A DNA stretch of 64,000 nt from Antedon bifida (Eukaryota > Echinodermata > Crinoidea > Comatulida > Antedonidae), in the NCBI GenBank assembly GCA_963402885.1, contig OY727095.1:32245001-32309000 (forward strand), given 5' to 3'. The first letter of the stretch is position 1, and each line of letters begins with the position of its first letter. The notes beneath the pieces were generated by a model. It was not told the DNA's origin. It was given only the letters and a program-made list of their open reading frames with translations, and did no database searches. The position numbers and the translations under genes are program-made. Below are positions 61,670 through 64,000 of this stretch, piece after piece.

Positions 61670-64000
61670 CAACAAAGATAAATAATTACAACAAAGTTTA
61701 CTTTTGTACAAAATGTCTTATTTTTAAAGGTAACAATAAACACATGCTATATTTTTAACAACCTTAAACAAAGGTTAACTCTCAAAAAACTAATGCTATA
61801 TAACGTTGCTGGTTGCTTATGACTTTGCAACACAAAATAACAGACCGTTCTAAAAACAGTTTTTATAAAAAGCTTGTCACAAACACTTTTACTTCTATCC
61901 ATTTCAATAAAAACACAGTTTACAGAAAATGGGAAACGTCCAGATGCAATTGCGATGTGAAATCATTTCATTGAAGTATATTCACTTCAATTTAGTTAAT
62001 TATATTCAATTTTTTACTACAATACAGTGACTTCAACATGTACGGGCAACATTTGAGACATTTTACATTTTGTTGACAAATTGTAATATGTCCCAAATGA
62101 TGTTGCGCCCTGCAAAATGTAAGTTTCAGCCCTTCACTTCATCCCACCCCCCAAAAAAACATATTTTCCCCATCCCATAAGTCATATAGGTATTCTAAGA
62201 GTCACCCAATTAAAATTCTTTGTCTAAAGTATTATCTACTTTATCTCTTCATAATGGAATTATGATATATTATATTGATTTATTAGTCACCTGGAAATTA
62301 ACTAAAACAAAAACTTAAAATGTTTATACATTGCAGCTTGAACTAACACAATATTATTATGATACAGAATAAAATGATAAACCCTGAATTTAATAATTCA
62401 ACAAAAAAAAAAACACATCTTAACATAAATATTTTCTTCATATAAAATAAACAGATTTTTTTAGAATTTCTTTATAAATTATCAAATATAACTTTGATTA
62501 TTAAAACTTGTTAAAATTATTTATATTTTGAAGATTAAAATTGTTAAGAATATAAAGAGTTGTGTAAATAAGAAAAATTTACATAATTATATAAACCACA
62601 TATAATTATATATAAAAAAGGTACAGAATTGTCTTCCTCAATTAAGACCCGATTCACACATGTAACAACTTACTTTTTTGTAGGTAAATCACAACATTCT
62701 CACTGAGCATGCAAAAGAGATTGAAATGCATTGTTGCTGAGTGTGTGTGTGTGTGAATATATACCTAAACTGTATATATTTGTTGGTTTTACTTTTTGTA
62801 AATTTTACATCAATTTGGATGAAATTCAACAACACAATTTAACGAAAACCAATGTTGATTAAAATTTGTCATTGAAATATCGAACAGCGGTTACTTCAAT
62901 TATCAACCTCAGACACCTATCTTCGAATATATTATGTAATTCAGGTACAAAAAAAGGATAGAACAATTAATAGAGTTATACTCTAAACACCAAAATAATG
63001 ATTTCCGATTGCTTTTAGCTTGTCTAATAGATAACAATTTGTATTTTTGACAAATCATAAAATAATATAAATAAATATAGCCATGAAAATTCCCAAATCT
63101 CATGTTTTAGGAATTGTTAATGTAAATATAATCTATTACACTACTGCAATATAAGTGTTTGACTTTAAAATATGTAACAAATATTGTACAGTACTGTTCT
63201 GATAGTTACAGGGGCAGATCCAGGGGGCTTGGGTTCCACGCTTTCTGGATTTATGTAATGTTACAGAATTTTGCCAAATAAAGTTTCAATTTATACGTTT
63301 AATTGTGTGTTAATTTGACCTTCAACCTTTCTTCCCATTCCCATTTTATTAATAATAGTGTACATAGCTTTTAGTTGTTTTACTTTTTTTAATAAAGTAA
63401 AAACATAACATGAACAGATTATAATGACTGGCCAACATTTGATAAATACTTGCAACAGGTATTTAGCTAGTGTTTGCAGCACCATCCATTCCTGTCAGGG
63501 GTGAGATCAAATATAGATCTCTATAAATACAATGCTATTATACATTAAGCCCTATTATACACCCCTTATATAAAAGTTATCCTAGACCATGAGAAAATCA
63601 CACACACATATAAATTATGTATGTATTATTACATAATACATTGTTTATATATAAATTTGCGTATGGTATATTAAATATGTACACAATTGGGTTGGTTTTG
63701 GTTAGAATTAACCGTCTATTTTGTCTTTTTATAAAAGTGAAATAATTTGTTTTCCCTACAGAAGTGAATACATTTATTAAAACTGCAAAATTGCCTATTA
63801 AAAGTCTGATTTAATCACATCTTTGTGAGTATGTTAAATATGCCTGAACTATAGGATAAAACTTACCTTTGCTACCTGGAGCTAAGTTTATGCTTTTAAC
63901 ATACTCAGTGCATCTTTTGGGTATTTATAGAGATAAATAGTGATGACTGTAAATTTATATATTGAAGAAGGAGGAATTTTAATATTTAATTTAATTAATA
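61670..64000. other. AT-rich right end, no gene recognised
   Basis: No domain, splice-supported exon or RNA gene could be supported. At about 63217 a short GC-richer phrase (GGGGCAGATCCAGGGGGC) looks like part of a dispersed repeat. A minus-strand splice-donor-like AAAG|GTAAGT at 63867 has an open frame of only about 16 codons before it and is not enough for an exon call. Confidence 0.35.

Noticed and set aside
63867-63950. Possible minus-strand exon with AAAG|GTAAGT donor
   Set aside because: The only open frame is about 16 codons and closes before any acceptor; the other frames contain stops. There is no family similarity.

Overview
The window is animal nuclear DNA: AT-rich, with short exons bounded by GT/AG introns, a Pol III tRNA gene and many dispersed repeats. 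Seven intron-exon models could be built by hand and all keep frame from start to stop. Six encode recognisable proteins conserved across animals; the seventh is a secreted proteinase K-type protease. The FoxI-type forkhead gene, the protein similarities and the very frequent palindromic word TAGGCCTA fit a marine deuterostome, most likely an echinoderm. That placement is an inference; the species cannot be fixed from the sequence.

Layout, left to right: a possible last exon and long 3' UTR of a plus-strand gene entering from the left (592-4202); a hairpin-unit satellite (4270-6680); OGA, O-GlcNAcase (minus, 15 coding exons, 902 aa); SNRPG (plus, 4 exons, 76 aa) head-to-head with OGA; a 271-bp palindrome and a tRNA-Met(CAT); a 5'-truncated LINE; a single-exon FoxI gene (plus, 314 aa) with a TATA box; CFAP58 (minus, 15 coding exons, 882 aa), whose 9-nt first coding exon is separated from the rest by a 3.9-kb transposon; GRPEL1 (plus, 4 exons, 221 aa) head-to-head with CFAP58; EIF3A (minus, 19 coding exons, 1188 aa) tail-to-tail with GRPEL1; and a secreted proteinase K-like subtilisin (plus, 8 exons, 369 aa) head-to-head with EIF3A. 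The last 2.9 kb has no recognisable gene.

The genes do not form a pathway. They are mostly housekeeping functions (O-GlcNAc removal, splicing, mitochondrial import chaperone, translation initiation) plus a ciliary coiled-coil protein, a transcription factor and a protease, arranged as three divergent pairs sharing 286, 362 and 619 bp between start codons.

The accessory material is the richest part: an 11-copy MITE family with TTA/TAA target duplications; a long-TIR element in an EIF3A intron whose interior repeats carry RFX-like and nuclear-receptor-like motifs; a Helitron-like end; tRNA-derived SINEs; repeats with hammerhead-ribozyme-like cores; a tandem triplication of an EIF3A splice donor; and two apparent GC-AG introns. 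Exon borders were placed by eye from splice motifs, homology remembered for the families, and frame closure. No alignment or RNA evidence was available.
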